A stretch of DNA of 64,000 nucleotides, taken from positions 496,001 through 560,000 of the forward strand of contig NZ_SUNC01000001.1 of the NCBI RefSeq assembly GCF_007570835.1. The letters are read 5' to 3'. This DNA comes from Croceicoccus sediminis. GTDB taxonomy: Bacteria; Pseudomonadota; Alphaproteobacteria; Sphingomonadales; Sphingomonadaceae. Below the pieces are notes generated by a model. The model was not told the DNA's origin. It worked only from the letters and a program-made list of their open reading frames with translations, and did not search any database. This document shows positions 35,848 through 46,182 of the stretch, one piece after another (the first letter of the stretch is position 1; each line of letters begins with the position of its first letter). The translations under genes and the position numbers were made by a program.

Positions 35848-36767
35848 GTTTGAAGACGATGAACAAGACGCGAGGCGCGATGCTGATCGCCGGGGGATTG
35901 ATGATGTCGCTGATGACCTCTTCGTGCCAGACAGTGCCACCGGTCATGACTTACGCCGATTTTCAGGAACTGGAACAGCCTGCCTCGCCCCGCGCGATCG
36001 CCTATGGCGACGATCCGCTGCAACATGTCGATCTCTGGACGCCGCGCGGCGCGGGGCAGCATCCCGTGGTCTTCATGGTCCACGGCGGATGCTGGCAGAC
36101 GAATATCGCGACGGCAGAGATCATGAACCGGATGGCGCAGGCCTTCGTCGACAAGGGCGTGGCGGTCTGGAATGTCGAGTATCGCGGCGTCGACGTCGAT
36201 GGCGGGGGCTATCCGGGCACGTTCACGGACATCGCGGCGGCGGCGGACCTGCTTCGGGACAAGGGTGCGGACTATGGTCTGGACACCTCGCGCACCGTGG
36301 CGCTCGGCCATTCGGCAGGCGGGCACCTTGCAATCTGGCTTGCCGGTCGCGGGCGGATCGGCGCCGACAGTCCGCTGCACGCATCGGGCGCGCAGAAACT
36401 GCGGGCCGTCATCAGCATCGGGGGCCTCCCCGACCTCGAACAGGCGCGCGTAGAAGCAGCGGGAGCATGCGGTTCCGACACGGTCGACCGGCTTGTCGGA
36501 CAGGGGCGAAGCAATCCGTTCGCCGACACCTCGCCTGTCGAACTTCTGCCCATCGGCACGCCGCAGGTGCTTGTCTCGGGAGAGGCGGACGTCATCGTGC
36601 CGCCCAAGTTTGCTCACGACTACGCCGCAAAGGTCCGCGAAAGCGGCGAGGATATCCGGGTCGTCGATATTCCCGATCAAGGGCATTTCGAACTGATCAC
36701 CCCCGGCACCAAGGCGGGCGACAAGGTCGTCGAGATCGCGCTCGAATATCTCGAAGCCGGTCGCTGA
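35844..36767 (+). CDS. Exported alpha/beta hydrolase (carboxylesterase/formamidase-like)
   Basis: A 307-residue alpha/beta hydrolase with an N-terminal hydrophobic signal and a weak lipobox (SLMTSSC), so it is probably periplasmic or membrane-attached. The oxyanion loop is MVHGGCW, the nucleophile serine is in GHSAGGH (about residue 156), and Asp and His follow in GEADVIVPP and DQGHFEL. HGGxW is shared with kynurenine formamidases of the Bna7/AFMID type, and the next gene, 2 bp on, is kynureninase. The GTG at 35844 overlaps the channel gene; ATG 35859 is an alternative. A formamidase role is plausible but export argues for caution. Confidence 0.8.
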   Translation: MSLKTMNKTRGAMLIAGGLMMSLMTSSCQTVPPVMTYADFQELEQPASPRAIAYGDDPLQHVDLWTPRGAGQHPVVFMVHGGCWQTNIATAEIMNRMAQAFVDKGVAVWNVEYRGVDVDGGGYPGTFTDIAAAADLLRDKGADYGLDTSRTVALGHSAGGHLAIWLAGRGRIGADSPLHASGAQKLRAVISIGGLPDLEQARVEAAGACGSDTVDRLVGQGRSNPFADTSPVELLPIGTPQVLVSGEADVIVPPKFAHDYAAKVRESGEDIRVVDIPDQGHFELITPGTKAGDKVVEIALEYLEAGR

Positions 36768-36769
36768 CA

Positions 36770-38008
36770 ATGGCAACGCCGACCTATCAGGACGTTCTGG
36801 ACCTCGACGCTGGCGATCCGCTGGCGCCGCTTCGCGAAAGGTTCAGCCTGCCGGAAGGGGTGATCTACCTTGACGGCAATTCGCTGGGCGCGCTGCCAGG
36901 CGCTACACCTCGCCATCTGGCCGAAGTGGTCGAGGCGCAGTGGGGCCGCGATCTCATCCGGAGCTGGAACGCCCATGACTGGATCGGCCTGCCAAGGCGG
37001 ATCGGCGAGAGGATCGCGAAGCTGATCGGTGCCGGACCGGACGAAGTGATCGCCTGCGATTCGACATCGGTGAACTTGTTCAAACTGCTGCAAGGTGCCC
37101 TCGCCCTGTCGCCATCGCACGGCACGATCCTTACCGAAGATTCGGGCTTTCCAACGGACCGCTACATGGCGCAATCGGTGGCCAACCTCGCGAGCGGCAC
37201 GTCTGTGAAGGCGGCCCCGCGCGACGCGATCATCGACCATATCGATGACGATACCGCGCTCGTCCTGCTGACGCATGTCGACTATCGCTCCGGCCACAAG
37301 ATCGACATGGCGGCGATGAACAAGGCCGCGCACGACAAGGGCGCGCTCGTGCTCTGGGATCTCAGTCACAGTACAGGCGCTGTCGCGCTGGATCTGGCCG
37401 GCAGCGGCGCGAACCTCGCCGTGGGCTGCGGTTACAAGTATCTCAACGGTGGGCCCGGCGCTCCGGCTTTCCTCTATGTCAGAAGCGGATTGCAGGAGCG
37501 GTTGGAAACGCCCCTGCCCGGCTGGATGGGTCACGCCGAACCGTTCGCCTTCTCGCAAGGGTACGCCCCTTCACCAAGCATAGACCGTTTTCTATGCGGG
37601 ACCCCGCCCATCCTTGCGATGGCAGCGCTGGAAAGCGGGCTGGCGCAGTTCGACGGCGTTGATCTGGCCGCTCTTTTCGCCAAGGGGCAGGCGATTTGCG
37701 GGCTCTATATCGAACTGATGCAGGACTTGTGCGAAAGGCACGGCTTCACCCTCGCCTCTCCGGCAGACGCCCGGCACCGCGGCAGCCACGTCAGCTTTGC
37801 CCATCCCCACGCCCATGCGGTTTGCCAGGCCCTGATTGAGCGAGGCGTCATCGGCGATTTCCGCACGCCGGATATTCTCCGCATGGGTTTCACCCCGCTC
37901 TACACCCGGTTTGCGGACGTGTGGGAAGCCGTGCGGATCTTACGCGAAGTAATGGATAGCAGCGCCTGGCAGGACGATCGCTTCACCCGGCCGCGACGCG
38001 TGACCTGA
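36770..38008 (+). CDS. kynU: Kynureninase
   Basis: A 412-residue PLP enzyme of the aspartate aminotransferase fold that cleaves kynurenine to anthranilate and alanine. YLDGNSLGALP is near the N-terminus, the PLP aspartate is in LWDLSHSTGAV, and the Schiff-base lysine is Lys223 in GCGYKYLNGGPGAP, all hallmarks of KynU. It begins two bases after the alpha/beta hydrolase. No tryptophan 2,3-dioxygenase is seen nearby. Convergent with the GST gene. Confidence 0.94.
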   Translation: MATPTYQDVLDLDAGDPLAPLRERFSLPEGVIYLDGNSLGALPGATPRHLAEVVEAQWGRDLIRSWNAHDWIGLPRRIGERIAKLIGAGPDEVIACDSTSVNLFKLLQGALALSPSHGTILTEDSGFPTDRYMAQSVANLASGTSVKAAPRDAIIDHIDDDTALVLLTHVDYRSGHKIDMAAMNKAAHDKGALVLWDLSHSTGAVALDLAGSGANLAVGCGYKYLNGGPGAPAFLYVRSGLQERLETPLPGWMGHAEPFAFSQGYAPSPSIDRFLCGTPPILAMAALESGLAQFDGVDLAALFAKGQAICGLYIELMQDLCERHGFTLASPADARHRGSHVSFAHPHAHAVCQALIERGVIGDFRTPDILRMGFTPLYTRFADVWEAVRILREVMDSSAWQDDRFTRPRRVT

Positions 38009-38040
38009 CCGGCGTAGCGCCCTTTCGGGACCAGCCGCAA

Positions 38041-38676
38041 TCAGGCCGGAAAACGGACCGGCGCGTCGCCTTCCACCCATGGCGCGAACTTGGTCATTAT
38101 GCCCTTGAACAAGGCGGATTCCAGATGACCTTGCAGCCACGAACCCACGTTGGGGATGCCTGCACCGGCAAACCAGTCCCGGTCGACGGCGGCGAACTGG
38201 CGGACGAAAGGCATTATCGCCATGTCCGCAATGCCCCTTGCGGGACCGCACAATTGTCCCGAAGCGGCGATCCGCGCATCGAGATCGGTCAGGAAACCAA
38301 GCGCCGCGGCACGGTGTTCCTCGGGGTCGGAGCCATGCCGATCGGGGTACTTGTATCGGTCGAGATGGTGTTTGAATTCGCCGTCGTTGCGCGCGATCAG
38401 GTCGGCGTCGTCGCGCAGCAGCCAGCCTTCAGGATCGTTGTGCGACAGGGCCAGCCGCATGATGTCGATGCTCTCATCCACGACCTCGCCGCCAAGCTTG
38501 ACCAGCACGGGCACGGTGCCTTTGGGCGATGCGTCGAGCATGGCCTGCGGCTTTGCCGACAGCTTCACTTCGCGCAATTCGCAGGTCATGCCGCTGATCG
38601 ACAGGGCAAGGCGCGCCCGCATCGCATAGGGGCAGCGGCGAAAACTGTAGAGGGTGGGCACGGTCTTGTCAGTCAT
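38041..38676 (-). CDS. Glutathione S-transferase-like protein (Grx2-type)
   Basis: A 211-residue protein with an N-terminal thioredoxin-fold domain and an all-helical C-terminal domain. The active-site stretch is [11 protein letters not shown] with Cys15, followed by the cis-proline segment KGTVPVL and ESIDIM that bind glutathione. CPYA resembles glutaredoxin 2 and omega-class GSTs. The start at 38676 overlaps the end of trhO by 8 bp; a longer frame to 39012 would lie entirely in that gene. The substrate is unknown. Confidence 0.88.
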   Translation of the reverse strand: MTDKTVPTLYSFRRCPYAMRARLALSISGMTCELREVKLSAKPQAMLDASPKGTVPVLVKLGGEVVDESIDIMRLALSHNDPEGWLLRDDADLIARNDGEFKHHLDRYKYPDRHGSDPEEHRAAALGFLTDLDARIAASGQLCGPARGIADMAIMPFVRQFAAVDRDWFAGAGIPNVGSWLQGHLESALFKGIMTKFAPWVEGDAPVRFPA

Positions 38677-39634
38677 CTCGGCGCCCGACCAAACGCGCTC
38701 CAACGTGCTGTTCGCCGCGTTCTGCCGCAAGGCGCTGTTGCTTGTGACGTTCGCGGTAGGATGCGCGCTGCTCCTCCGTCCGCTCTTCGAAACAGCCGGG
38801 GCAGCTGACCCCTTCCTCGTATAGATCCGACGCGCGGTCCTGCTCGCTAACCGGGTTGCGGCAGGCATGGCACAGGCCATAGCTGCCCTCGACCAGCCCA
38901 TGGCCGACCGTGACGCGGTTGTCGAAAACGAAGCATTCCCCTTCCCAAAGACTTTGCTCTGAAGGGACGGTTTCAAGGTATTTGAGGATACCGCCCTTGA
39001 GGTGGAAGACATCTTCCACGCCTTCCTGCTTCAGAAACGCGGTCGATTTCTCGCAGCGGATACCGCCGGTACAGAACATCGCGACGCGCGGCTGCCGCCC
39101 TTCGCCCAGCAGGCGTTCGCGCTGTTCGCGGAACCAGGCGGGGAATTCGCGAAAGCTGGCGGTTTTCGGATCGATCGCGCGCCGGAACGTGCCGACCGCG
39201 ACTTCGTAATCGTTGCGCGTGTCGATGACGATCGTGTCAGGATCGGCAATCAGCGCGTTCCAGTCCTGCGGATCGACATATGTGCCGACGCTGCGGCGAG
39301 GGTCGATGCCTTCCTCTCCCATCGTGACGATCTCACGCTTCAGCCGAACTTTCATCCGGTTGAACGGCATTGTCGAGGCCGAGGAGAACTTCACGTCGAG
39401 GTCGGCGCAATCGGGGAAGCTGCGAATATGGGAAAGGACTTCGTCGATGCCGTCATGCGGCCCCGCAATCGTGCCGTTCACGCCTTCGTGGGCAAGCAGC
39501 AAGGTTCCGCGAATGCCATGGCTTTCGCATAGCGACTGAAGCGGCGCCTGAAGATCGGCAAAGTCGTCAAGGCGCGTAAAGCGGTACAGTGCCGCGACAA
39601 GGACTTCGCCGGTATCGGAAATCGGATTGCTCAT
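38669..39634 (-). CDS. trhO: tRNA uridine(34) hydroxylase TrhO (rhodanese-like)
   Basis: A 321-residue protein of the UPF0176/TrhO family, which makes 5-hydroxyuridine at the tRNA wobble position. The N-terminal acylphosphatase-like domain is followed by a rhodanese domain with the active-site loop [12 protein letters not shown] and [10 protein letters not shown], then a C-terminal cysteine-rich region ([12 protein letters not shown], then CPGCF). Length and order match the family. It is translated just before the GST gene (8-bp overlap). Confidence 0.92.
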   Translation of the reverse strand: MSNPISDTGEVLVAALYRFTRLDDFADLQAPLQSLCESHGIRGTLLLAHEGVNGTIAGPHDGIDEVLSHIRSFPDCADLDVKFSSASTMPFNRMKVRLKREIVTMGEEGIDPRRSVGTYVDPQDWNALIADPDTIVIDTRNDYEVAVGTFRRAIDPKTASFREFPAWFREQRERLLGEGRQPRVAMFCTGGIRCEKSTAFLKQEGVEDVFHLKGGILKYLETVPSEQSLWEGECFVFDNRVTVGHGLVEGSYGLCHACRNPVSEQDRASDLYEEGVSCPGCFEERTEEQRASYRERHKQQRLAAERGEQHVGARLVGRRDD

Positions 39635-39679
39635 GCGCGGCCCATAGCGCCAAGCCCGCCCTCCGTCAGCCCCGATGCA

Positions 39680-40969
39680 TCATGCAAACAGGCGAACGAA
39701 ATCCCAGATGAGGATCGCGAGCAGCAGGATGAGGCTCGACAGCAGCGCCAGCGCAGCCGTGCGCCCACGACGCCAGCGCGCATTGGCGAGCACGATGCCG
39801 GTCTTGAACGCCATGTTCACCGCGACCGTCCCGGCCAGCGCGAGCGCGGCGATACGCGGGGCCACGGCGCCTTCCGGCAGCGCGGAAAAGGCAACGATGG
39901 CGGCATCGACATCGAAACTGCCCGCGATGAACAGCGAAAGGCCGCCCCCCGCTTCTCCGAATTCCGCCTGCGCCCAGTTCACCAGCAATGACGCACCAGC
40001 AACAGCAGCCAGGAAGACGAAAGCGGGCAGAAGCGCGAAAGGCTTGTTCGTCATTCTCGGCCCGCCTGATGCCGCCTCTTCCCCCGTTTCGAACCGCCAT
40101 GCGAGGGCGGTCGCGGCGAAAGCCATCAGCGTCGGCGCACCCAAGAGCAGAAAGATCGGCACCGTCACGACCGGCGCCAGGATCGCAGTCAGCGCGATGA
40201 CCCGCAAATACATGATCGCACTGGCCAGCGCGATGCCGGTCGACAAGGGGCCGCCGGTCCCTTCGCGCAGCCGTTGTGCAAGCGAGGCGGTGACCGCGGT
40301 GGACGAATAGGCCCCACCAATCATCGCCGTGACGATCGTGCCGCGCCGTTCCCCGACCAGACGGTTCGCGACATAGCCGGCGATCGAAAACCCGGTAATC
40401 AGCAGGACGACTAGCCACAGCCGGAACGGGTTCCACGCGTCATACGGTCCGAACTGCGCGTCGGGCAGGAACGGCAGGATCGCGACCGCGAGCACCGCGT
40501 AGCGCGCAATCGCCTGCATCTCCTCGCGCGTCAGCCGCGCGACGAAGGCATGGCTCTGCCGCCGCATGGCAAGGATGAAACTCGTGAGGGCCGCACCGGC
40601 AACAGCAAAGGCGGGATAACCCGCGCCGCCCAGCAGGCCAAGGCCGAGCGCCACGAGCGCGGCCACCATGGTCGTCGCGTCGCGGCTCCTGGTGTCGTTC
40701 ATCGCACGCAGGAACATGGTGACGAGCACGACGAGCAGGCCGGCAAGAAGCACCGCGGCAACCGCATGGGATATGTTGAGCGCGACAATGGCGACGATGG
40801 CCCCGCTGCCGCCGATCAGCGTGAATGTGCGGATACCGGCAACGCGTGACCCGCTGGCAAGTTCACGCTGGCGCCAACCACGCTCTATCCCGATCAGCAG
40901 TCCGGCGGCCAGCGCGGACAGCAGCGGCAGGACAAGCTCCGTGTCGAGGTAGGGGTACTGCGCGGACAA
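39680..40969 (-). CDS. MgtC/SapB–DUF4010 membrane protein
   Basis: A 429-residue integral membrane protein with about 11-12 transmembrane helices. The N-terminal third is MgtC/SapB-like (ALAAGLLIGIERGWRQRE with the conserved Glu/Arg, then GIRTFTLIGGSGAIVAI). The C-terminal part is DUF4010 with GGAYSSTAVTASLAQR. Function is unknown; MgtC itself influences magnesium and ATP homeostasis. It lies 45 bp downstream of nothing on its strand except trhO beyond its stop. The 202-bp region before its start probably holds the promoter. Confidence 0.85.
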   Translation of the reverse strand: MSAQYPYLDTELVLPLLSALAAGLLIGIERGWRQRELASGSRVAGIRTFTLIGGSGAIVAIVALNISHAVAAVLLAGLLVVLVTMFLRAMNDTRSRDATTMVAALVALGLGLLGGAGYPAFAVAGAALTSFILAMRRQSHAFVARLTREEMQAIARYAVLAVAILPFLPDAQFGPYDAWNPFRLWLVVLLITGFSIAGYVANRLVGERRGTIVTAMIGGAYSSTAVTASLAQRLREGTGGPLSTGIALASAIMYLRVIALTAILAPVVTVPIFLLLGAPTLMAFAATALAWRFETGEEAASGGPRMTNKPFALLPAFVFLAAVAGASLLVNWAQAEFGEAGGGLSLFIAGSFDVDAAIVAFSALPEGAVAPRIAALALAGTVAVNMAFKTGIVLANARWRRGRTAALALLSSLILLLAILIWDFVRLFA

Positions 40970-41171
40970 GCCATTCCCGATCAGGACTGAAGACCGCGAT
41001 CATGACTGCGCGCATTACCGGCGGCGGGCAAGCCGCGCCGCCCGATTGTTCACCGCCGCCGACCGGTTCTGCAAGGTGCCATCCATGCGATGTCCGTTCC
41101 CGCATTCGCGCCGGCATAACCGGTCTGCGACTGCGGAAACGGGACGCATCGACGCTTCAATCGTTTCCGGG
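40970..41171. other. Intergenic region between DUF4010 and gdh
   Basis: 202 bp without a supported gene. It follows the gdh stop and precedes the DUF4010 start on the minus strand. GC-rich inverted segments such as CGGCGGCG occur, but no clean terminator stands out. Confidence 0.4.
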
Positions 41172-44100
41172 TCAGCTGGCGAAAAGCGTGCGCCCCTGAC
41201 CCGCGATATGCGCCAGCATGGCAGGCGATACCGGCACCGAGTTTTCGGCCCGAGCAACCATCGAGCGGAACTGGCGGATCGCCGACTGGCGATTCTCGGT
41301 CCAGTTAGCCAGAGCCTCCGCCGGATCGGCCTTGGCCTTTTCGCTCCGCAGCAGCTTGTGCAGGAACTGCAGGCGCATCTGCTGAAGATCGCGTGACAGA
41401 CCGGCCACCAGCAGGCGTTCCCACGGGTCCGACGGGCTCATCACCGCGGCGGTCTGCTGGGCCCAGTCGATGCCCAGCTTCGCGCCCAGATCGGTGAAGG
41501 TTGCCGCAACCGTGCGCGCCTTGATGCCGCTGTCGGCCGAAAGCTGCGCCAGGCCGATCGCGCCGTCCATCTGGTAGAGGTGGACGACCGCATCGGCCAT
41601 GGCTGCCGGAACGCCCTTGGCGGTCAGTTCGGTGCGCAGCCGGTCGGAATGGTTGCGCGCAGCCGTTTCCAGCAGCTTGATCGTTTCGGATGACAAGAGG
41701 TCAATCTGGGGGCGCAGGCGCTCATGGATGTCCGAAGGAGAAACTTCCCCCGCGCCAAGGCGCAGGACGTCGGCCATGTGGCTGCGAACAGCCCCTGCCG
41801 CCCGGTCGAGCAGCAGCAGGCGCCCTTCCTCGGGCATCTTCGCGCTCTCGATCTTTTCCCACAAATCGCTCAGATCGAACAGGCGATCGACAGCGACGAA
41901 AGCTGCCGCCACTTCGGCCAGAAGTGCGTTTTCTTCCTCGGCCAGTTCGTAGGGCAGGATCATGCCCAGCCGGTTGATGATGCGGTTGGCCAGTTCGGTC
42001 GCGATGATCTCGTGACGCAGGCGATGTTCCTCGAGATACTTGCGGAACTTGTCCTGCAACTGCTCCGGGAAAGAGGTGACGAGTGTCCTCTCCATCGCCG
42101 GATCGTTAGGCAGCTTCGAATTCTCGATAGAGTCCTGCAGCACCAGCTTCGAACTGGACAAAAGGACCGCCAGTTCGGGCCGGGTCAGGCCATGACCTTC
42201 CGCCGCGCGGCGCGTAAACACGTCGCTTGCGGCCAGCCCCTCGGTCCGGCGGTCAAGATTGCCGCCGTCCTCGAGCTGCTCGATGAGCCGGATCTGCGAT
42301 GCCGTGGCCTGCGAACCGCCCTGCTCCGCCACCGACAATGCCAGCGTCTGGAGGCGGTTGTCCTCCAGCACGATGGTGGCAACCTCGTCGGTCATCTCCT
42401 CAAGCAGCTTGTTGCGCCGTTCCTCTGACAGGCGGCCCGCCTTGCGCGCCGCTTCCAGCGCGATCTTGATGTTCACCTCGTTGTCCGAACAATCGACGCC
42501 TGCCGAATTGTCGATGAAGTCGGTGTTGATGCGTCCGCCGGACAGGGCAAACTCGATACGTCCGGCCTGCGTGATGCCAAGGTTCGCGCCTTCGCCGATG
42601 GCTTTCACGCGAAGTTCGCCGGCATCGACGCGAAGACGATCATTCGACGGGTCGCCAACATCAACGTGGTTCTGCACGGTCGATTTCACGTAAGTCCCGA
42701 TCCCGCCAAACCACAGCAGGTCCGCCGGGGCCTTGAGGATGGCGGAAATCAGGGCGTCAGGCTCGATCTCCTTGTCCTCTATGGCCAGCACCTCGCGTGC
42801 CTGCTTCGACAGGGGGATGCGCTTCATCGTGCGCGGGAAGACGCCGCCGCCCTTGCTGATCAGCTTGTCGTCATAGTCCTCCCAGCTGGAACGCGGCAGT
42901 TCGAACATGCGCTTGCGTTCCTTCCAGCTTGCCGCCGGGTCGGGATCGGGATCGATGAAGATGTGCCGATGGTCGAACGCGGCGACGAGCTTGAGCGCCT
43001 TGGACAGCAGCATGCCGTTGCCGAAGACGTCCCCGGACATGTCGCCGCAGCCCACGACGCTGATCGTATCGGACTGAACGTCGATGCCCATTTCCAGGAA
43101 GTGCCGCTGAACCGAAATCCACGCACCGCGCGCGGTGATGCCCATGGCCTTGTGGTCGTATCCGTTCGACCCGCCGCTGGCGAAGGCATCGCCCAGCCAG
43201 AAGCCTTCGGCCTTTGCGATGGCATTGGCGACGTCGGAAAAACGCGCCGTGCCCTTGTCGGCCGCGACCACGAAGTACGGATCGTCGCCGTCGAGGATCT
43301 TGACCCCATCGGGATGCACGACCTTGTCGTCGACGATGTCGTCGGTCACCGAAAGCAGAGCCCGGATGAAAATCTCGTAGCTTGCCTGGCCCTCGGCGGC
43401 CCAGCCGTCACGATCCTTCGACGGATCGGGAAGCTGCTTGGGATAGAAACCGCCCTTTGCGCCGGTCGGAACGATCACCGCGTTCTTTACGCGCTGGGCC
43501 TTCATCAGGCCGAGGATCTCGGTGCGATAGTCGTCACGCCGGTCGGACCAGCGCAGACCGCCGCGGGCAACGGGCCCGGCGCGAAGGTGGATGCCTTCGA
43601 CGCGGCGGGAATAAACGAAAATCTCACGCCAGGGCAGCGGCTTGGGCAGTCCCGGCACGCCCGCGCTGTCGAGTTTGATGGCGATTGCCTCTTCGGCAGC
43701 GGGTACGAAGGCGTTGGTGCGCAGGATCGCCTCGATCGTGGCGTTGTACTGGCGCAGCAGGCGATCGTCGTTGATCGCATTGACCTTGGCCAGACCGCCG
43801 ACAATCGCCTTGCGTGCCTTTTCGGCGGCTGCATCTGCCTTGGCCATGGCCGGATCGTGGCGCGCACGCAGCAGATCGACCAGACCGCGGGTCACGTCCG
43901 GCGCGCCGACAAGGGCGTCGACCACGGTATAGATCGTGAAGCCCAGCCCGCCCTGCCGCAGATAGCGGTAGAGCATGCGCAGCCATTCTGCCTCTTCCCG
44001 GCCCAGTCCGGCGACGACGACAAGGCGATTGAAAACGTCGTTCTCCGCCCTGTTGTTCAGCACCGCTGCAATCGCGGCCTCGATATCGGCGGCGCGGTCA

Positions 44101-45887
44101 AGGATGTCCTCAACCGGATCCCCTTCACGAAGACCGACAACGAAATCGTGGATCGTGCCGATCCGCGCTTCGTCGAGGCGCGTCGGCATTTCCGCCAGGA
44201 CGCGAAAGCCGAAATTCTCCAGCGCCGGAACCGCATCGGACAGCGGCAGGGTGCCTTCGTACTGATAGATCTTCAAACGCAGCTGGTTTTCAGGATCGCT
44301 GTCGAGCCGGTAAAGGCGGGCATCCCGGCGCAGCGAGGAGGTATCTTCGGGCAGGTTGGCCAGTCCCTTGATCCGCAGGATATCCAGCGCCGCTTCATGC
44401 GCGCCGTAATCGGCACGGTAGGGCACGGGAAATGCATCTGCGAAACGCAGCGCCAGCGCGGCGGCACGGCCCGGTTCCTCGAACGCGGAAAGCTCATGCT
44501 CGACCGCCTCTTCCCAGCCGCGCAGCATCGTCTGCAGCCGCGCGTCGAGCGCGTCTTCGTCAGGGATGTGCTGTCCGCCGCGAATGTCGAGAACGAAGTG
44601 CAGTCGGGCGAGCTTCCCCCCCTCGATCTGGAGCGACCAGTCTAGGATGTCGGCCTTCGATTCGCTCTCCAGCATGTCCATGACGCGGATACGTGTCTGC
44701 GTGCTCATCAAATCGCGCGGCAACCAGACGAAGGCGAACAGGTGGCGCGACAACGGTGCCTCGACCAAGGCAAGGCGCGGGCGCGGGCGGTCGACTAGGC
44801 CCGACATCATCGTGGCAAGCCGCGCGATCGCATGGTCCTGCAAACCGATCAGCAAGTCGTGCGGCAACACGGTCAGCGCATGGAGCACGGCCTTGCCGGT
44901 GTGGCCCTTGGGATCGAAACCCAGCCGAATGGTCAGTTCCCCGAATTCGCGGCGCATGCGCGGCACTTCGTCGGGCGGAGTGTTGAGCGCGGCGCTCGTC
45001 CACACGCCCGCGTGGGTCGAAATAGCAACGACCTTGCCATTTTCCATCACCGGGATGAGGAACAGGTCGAGCGGAACCGAACGATGCACCCGGGAAATCT
45101 GGTTGGCTTTCACCACCAGCGGTGCGTGCGACAGCGCGTCTTCGCCAAGGTCGTCGAACCAGGCAAAGGCGCGATCCCACGATGTATCGGCAAGAAGTTC
45201 CTTCGCGCTCTTGCGGCAAACGCCGAGGCGCTGGCTGTGCGAACCGTCGCGCTTGCGCGTGACATGGCCCAGCTGGGTCAGCATTCCGCCCGCGAACCAG
45301 TCTAGCAGCGCCCGTCCTTCGGAGTCGGTCACGCTGCGCGCGTCACGTTCCATCGCGGCGACCAGCTTTTGCCAGTCCTCCACCGCGGCGCGTACGTCTG
45401 CAAGCGTCGTCGACAGCGCCTGTTCGATCTGGCGGCGATGCGCGCCGTCGACGCGGGGCGCTTCGACGTAGATTAGCGATTCTTCGGGCGCGTCGCTGTT
45501 CTCGCCCACGATGGCCAGAAGCTTTCCGGCATCATCGCGCTCGACCGGCACGACCGGGTGGATCAGCGTGTCGGCGATCAGCCCGAAATCGGCCAGCGTC
45601 GACGCGATCGAATCGACAAGGAAAGGCATGTCGTCGTTGACGATCGCGATCCGCGTTCCGCGGCGGCCTTCTGGGACCGAGGCGATAACGATGGTAACGT
45701 CGCCGTTTTCACGGACGGCGGCGGATTCGAGCAGGAACTGCGCGATCTCCTCCCGCCTTTCCTTGGGCAGCGGTTCGTCGCCGGGTAGTTCGGAATCGAC
45801 GATATGCCGGACGAGCTGTGGCGCGAGCGTCTTCATATCGATGCCCGGCTTGTCTGCGATCTTGGTCAAGTTCCCCTCGCAATTCAT
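41172..45887 (-). CDS. Large NAD-dependent glutamate dehydrogenase
   Basis: An approximately 1571-residue enzyme of the L_180 class that oxidises glutamate to 2-oxoglutarate. N-terminal ACT-like regulatory domains (FLVDSIASTLADFG near the start) precede the catalytic core, where VARGGLRWSDRRDDYRTEILGLMKAQRVKNA and GAKGGFYPKQ carry the conserved lysines and NAD-binding GCGDMSGDVFGNGMLLSKA follows. The C-terminal helical domain ends in GQGRTLFAS. Start is uncertain: ATG 45887 is used; ATG 45836 is the next option and neither has a good Shine-Dalgarno. It is monocistronic and divergent from otsB. Confidence 0.94.
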   Translation of the reverse strand: MNCEGNLTKIADKPGIDMKTLAPQLVRHIVDSELPGDEPLPKERREEIAQFLLESAAVRENGDVTIVIASVPEGRRGTRIAIVNDDMPFLVDSIASTLADFGLIADTLIHPVVPVERDDAGKLLAIVGENSDAPEESLIYVEAPRVDGAHRRQIEQALSTTLADVRAAVEDWQKLVAAMERDARSVTDSEGRALLDWFAGGMLTQLGHVTRKRDGSHSQRLGVCRKSAKELLADTSWDRAFAWFDDLGEDALSHAPLVVKANQISRVHRSVPLDLFLIPVMENGKVVAISTHAGVWTSAALNTPPDEVPRMRREFGELTIRLGFDPKGHTGKAVLHALTVLPHDLLIGLQDHAIARLATMMSGLVDRPRPRLALVEAPLSRHLFAFVWLPRDLMSTQTRIRVMDMLESESKADILDWSLQIEGGKLARLHFVLDIRGGQHIPDEDALDARLQTMLRGWEEAVEHELSAFEEPGRAAALALRFADAFPVPYRADYGAHEAALDILRIKGLANLPEDTSSLRRDARLYRLDSDPENQLRLKIYQYEGTLPLSDAVPALENFGFRVLAEMPTRLDEARIGTIHDFVVGLREGDPVEDILDRAADIEAAIAAVLNNRAENDVFNRLVVVAGLGREEAEWLRMLYRYLRQGGLGFTIYTVVDALVGAPDVTRGLVDLLRARHDPAMAKADAAAEKARKAIVGGLAKVNAINDDRLLRQYNATIEAILRTNAFVPAAEEAIAIKLDSAGVPGLPKPLPWREIFVYSRRVEGIHLRAGPVARGGLRWSDRRDDYRTEILGLMKAQRVKNAVIVPTGAKGGFYPKQLPDPSKDRDGWAAEGQASYEIFIRALLSVTDDIVDDKVVHPDGVKILDGDDPYFVVAADKGTARFSDVANAIAKAEGFWLGDAFASGGSNGYDHKAMGITARGAWISVQRHFLEMGIDVQSDTISVVGCGDMSGDVFGNGMLLSKALKLVAAFDHRHIFIDPDPDPAASWKERKRMFELPRSSWEDYDDKLISKGGGVFPRTMKRIPLSKQAREVLAIEDKEIEPDALISAILKAPADLLWFGGIGTYVKSTVQNHVDVGDPSNDRLRVDAGELRVKAIGEGANLGITQAGRIEFALSGGRINTDFIDNSAGVDCSDNEVNIKIALEAARKAGRLSEERRNKLLEEMTDEVATIVLEDNRLQTLALSVAEQGGSQATASQIRLIEQLEDGGNLDRRTEGLAASDVFTRRAAEGHGLTRPELAVLLSSSKLVLQDSIENSKLPNDPAMERTLVTSFPEQLQDKFRKYLEEHRLRHEIIATELANRIINRLGMILPYELAEEENALLAEVAAAFVAVDRLFDLSDLWEKIESAKMPEEGRLLLLDRAAGAVRSHMADVLRLGAGEVSPSDIHERLRPQIDLLSSETIKLLETAARNHSDRLRTELTAKGVPAAMADAVVHLYQMDGAIGLAQLSADSGIKARTVAATFTDLGAKLGIDWAQQTAAVMSPSDPWERLLVAGLSRDLQQMRLQFLHKLLRSEKAKADPAEALANWTENRQSAIRQFRSMVARAENSVPVSPAMLAHIAGQGRTLFAS

Positions 45888-46182
45888 TCTTGTGCCGTAA
45901 AACGGGGTCGGTCGTACTGGTTGGAACCGCCCTTTCCGGGCCTTGTTCCGCAATTGTGGCGTCCATTCGTGACGAACCGGCGACCTTCCTCCCGGTCGTA
46001 TCGGTTCGCGCCGCCCCGCAGGCGGGTTTCTCAATGCCTGTCCCGTCGCACATCAGTGCGGTCCGGGCAATCGCGGCGGGATGGTTGGTGCACAAGGAAA
46101 GTCGCGCAATTCCGCCCTTTTCGTGCTGCAAGTGCGAGATGAACCTTGACCGCCCCCTTCCCCGGGCCACATAGACCCGAGG
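45888..46182. other. Divergent intergenic region, gdh / otsB
   Basis: 295 bp serving the promoters of the giant dehydrogenase and the trehalose operon. Only short GC-rich inverted segments are visible; no operator with convincing symmetry or terminator was identified. Confidence 0.4.

Noticed and set aside
42666-44645. 659-residue plus-strand open frame inside gdh
   Set aside because: It lies wholly antisense to the conserved glutamate dehydrogenase core. High GC leaves long mirror frames without stops; the peptide shows no domain and no Shine-Dalgarno.
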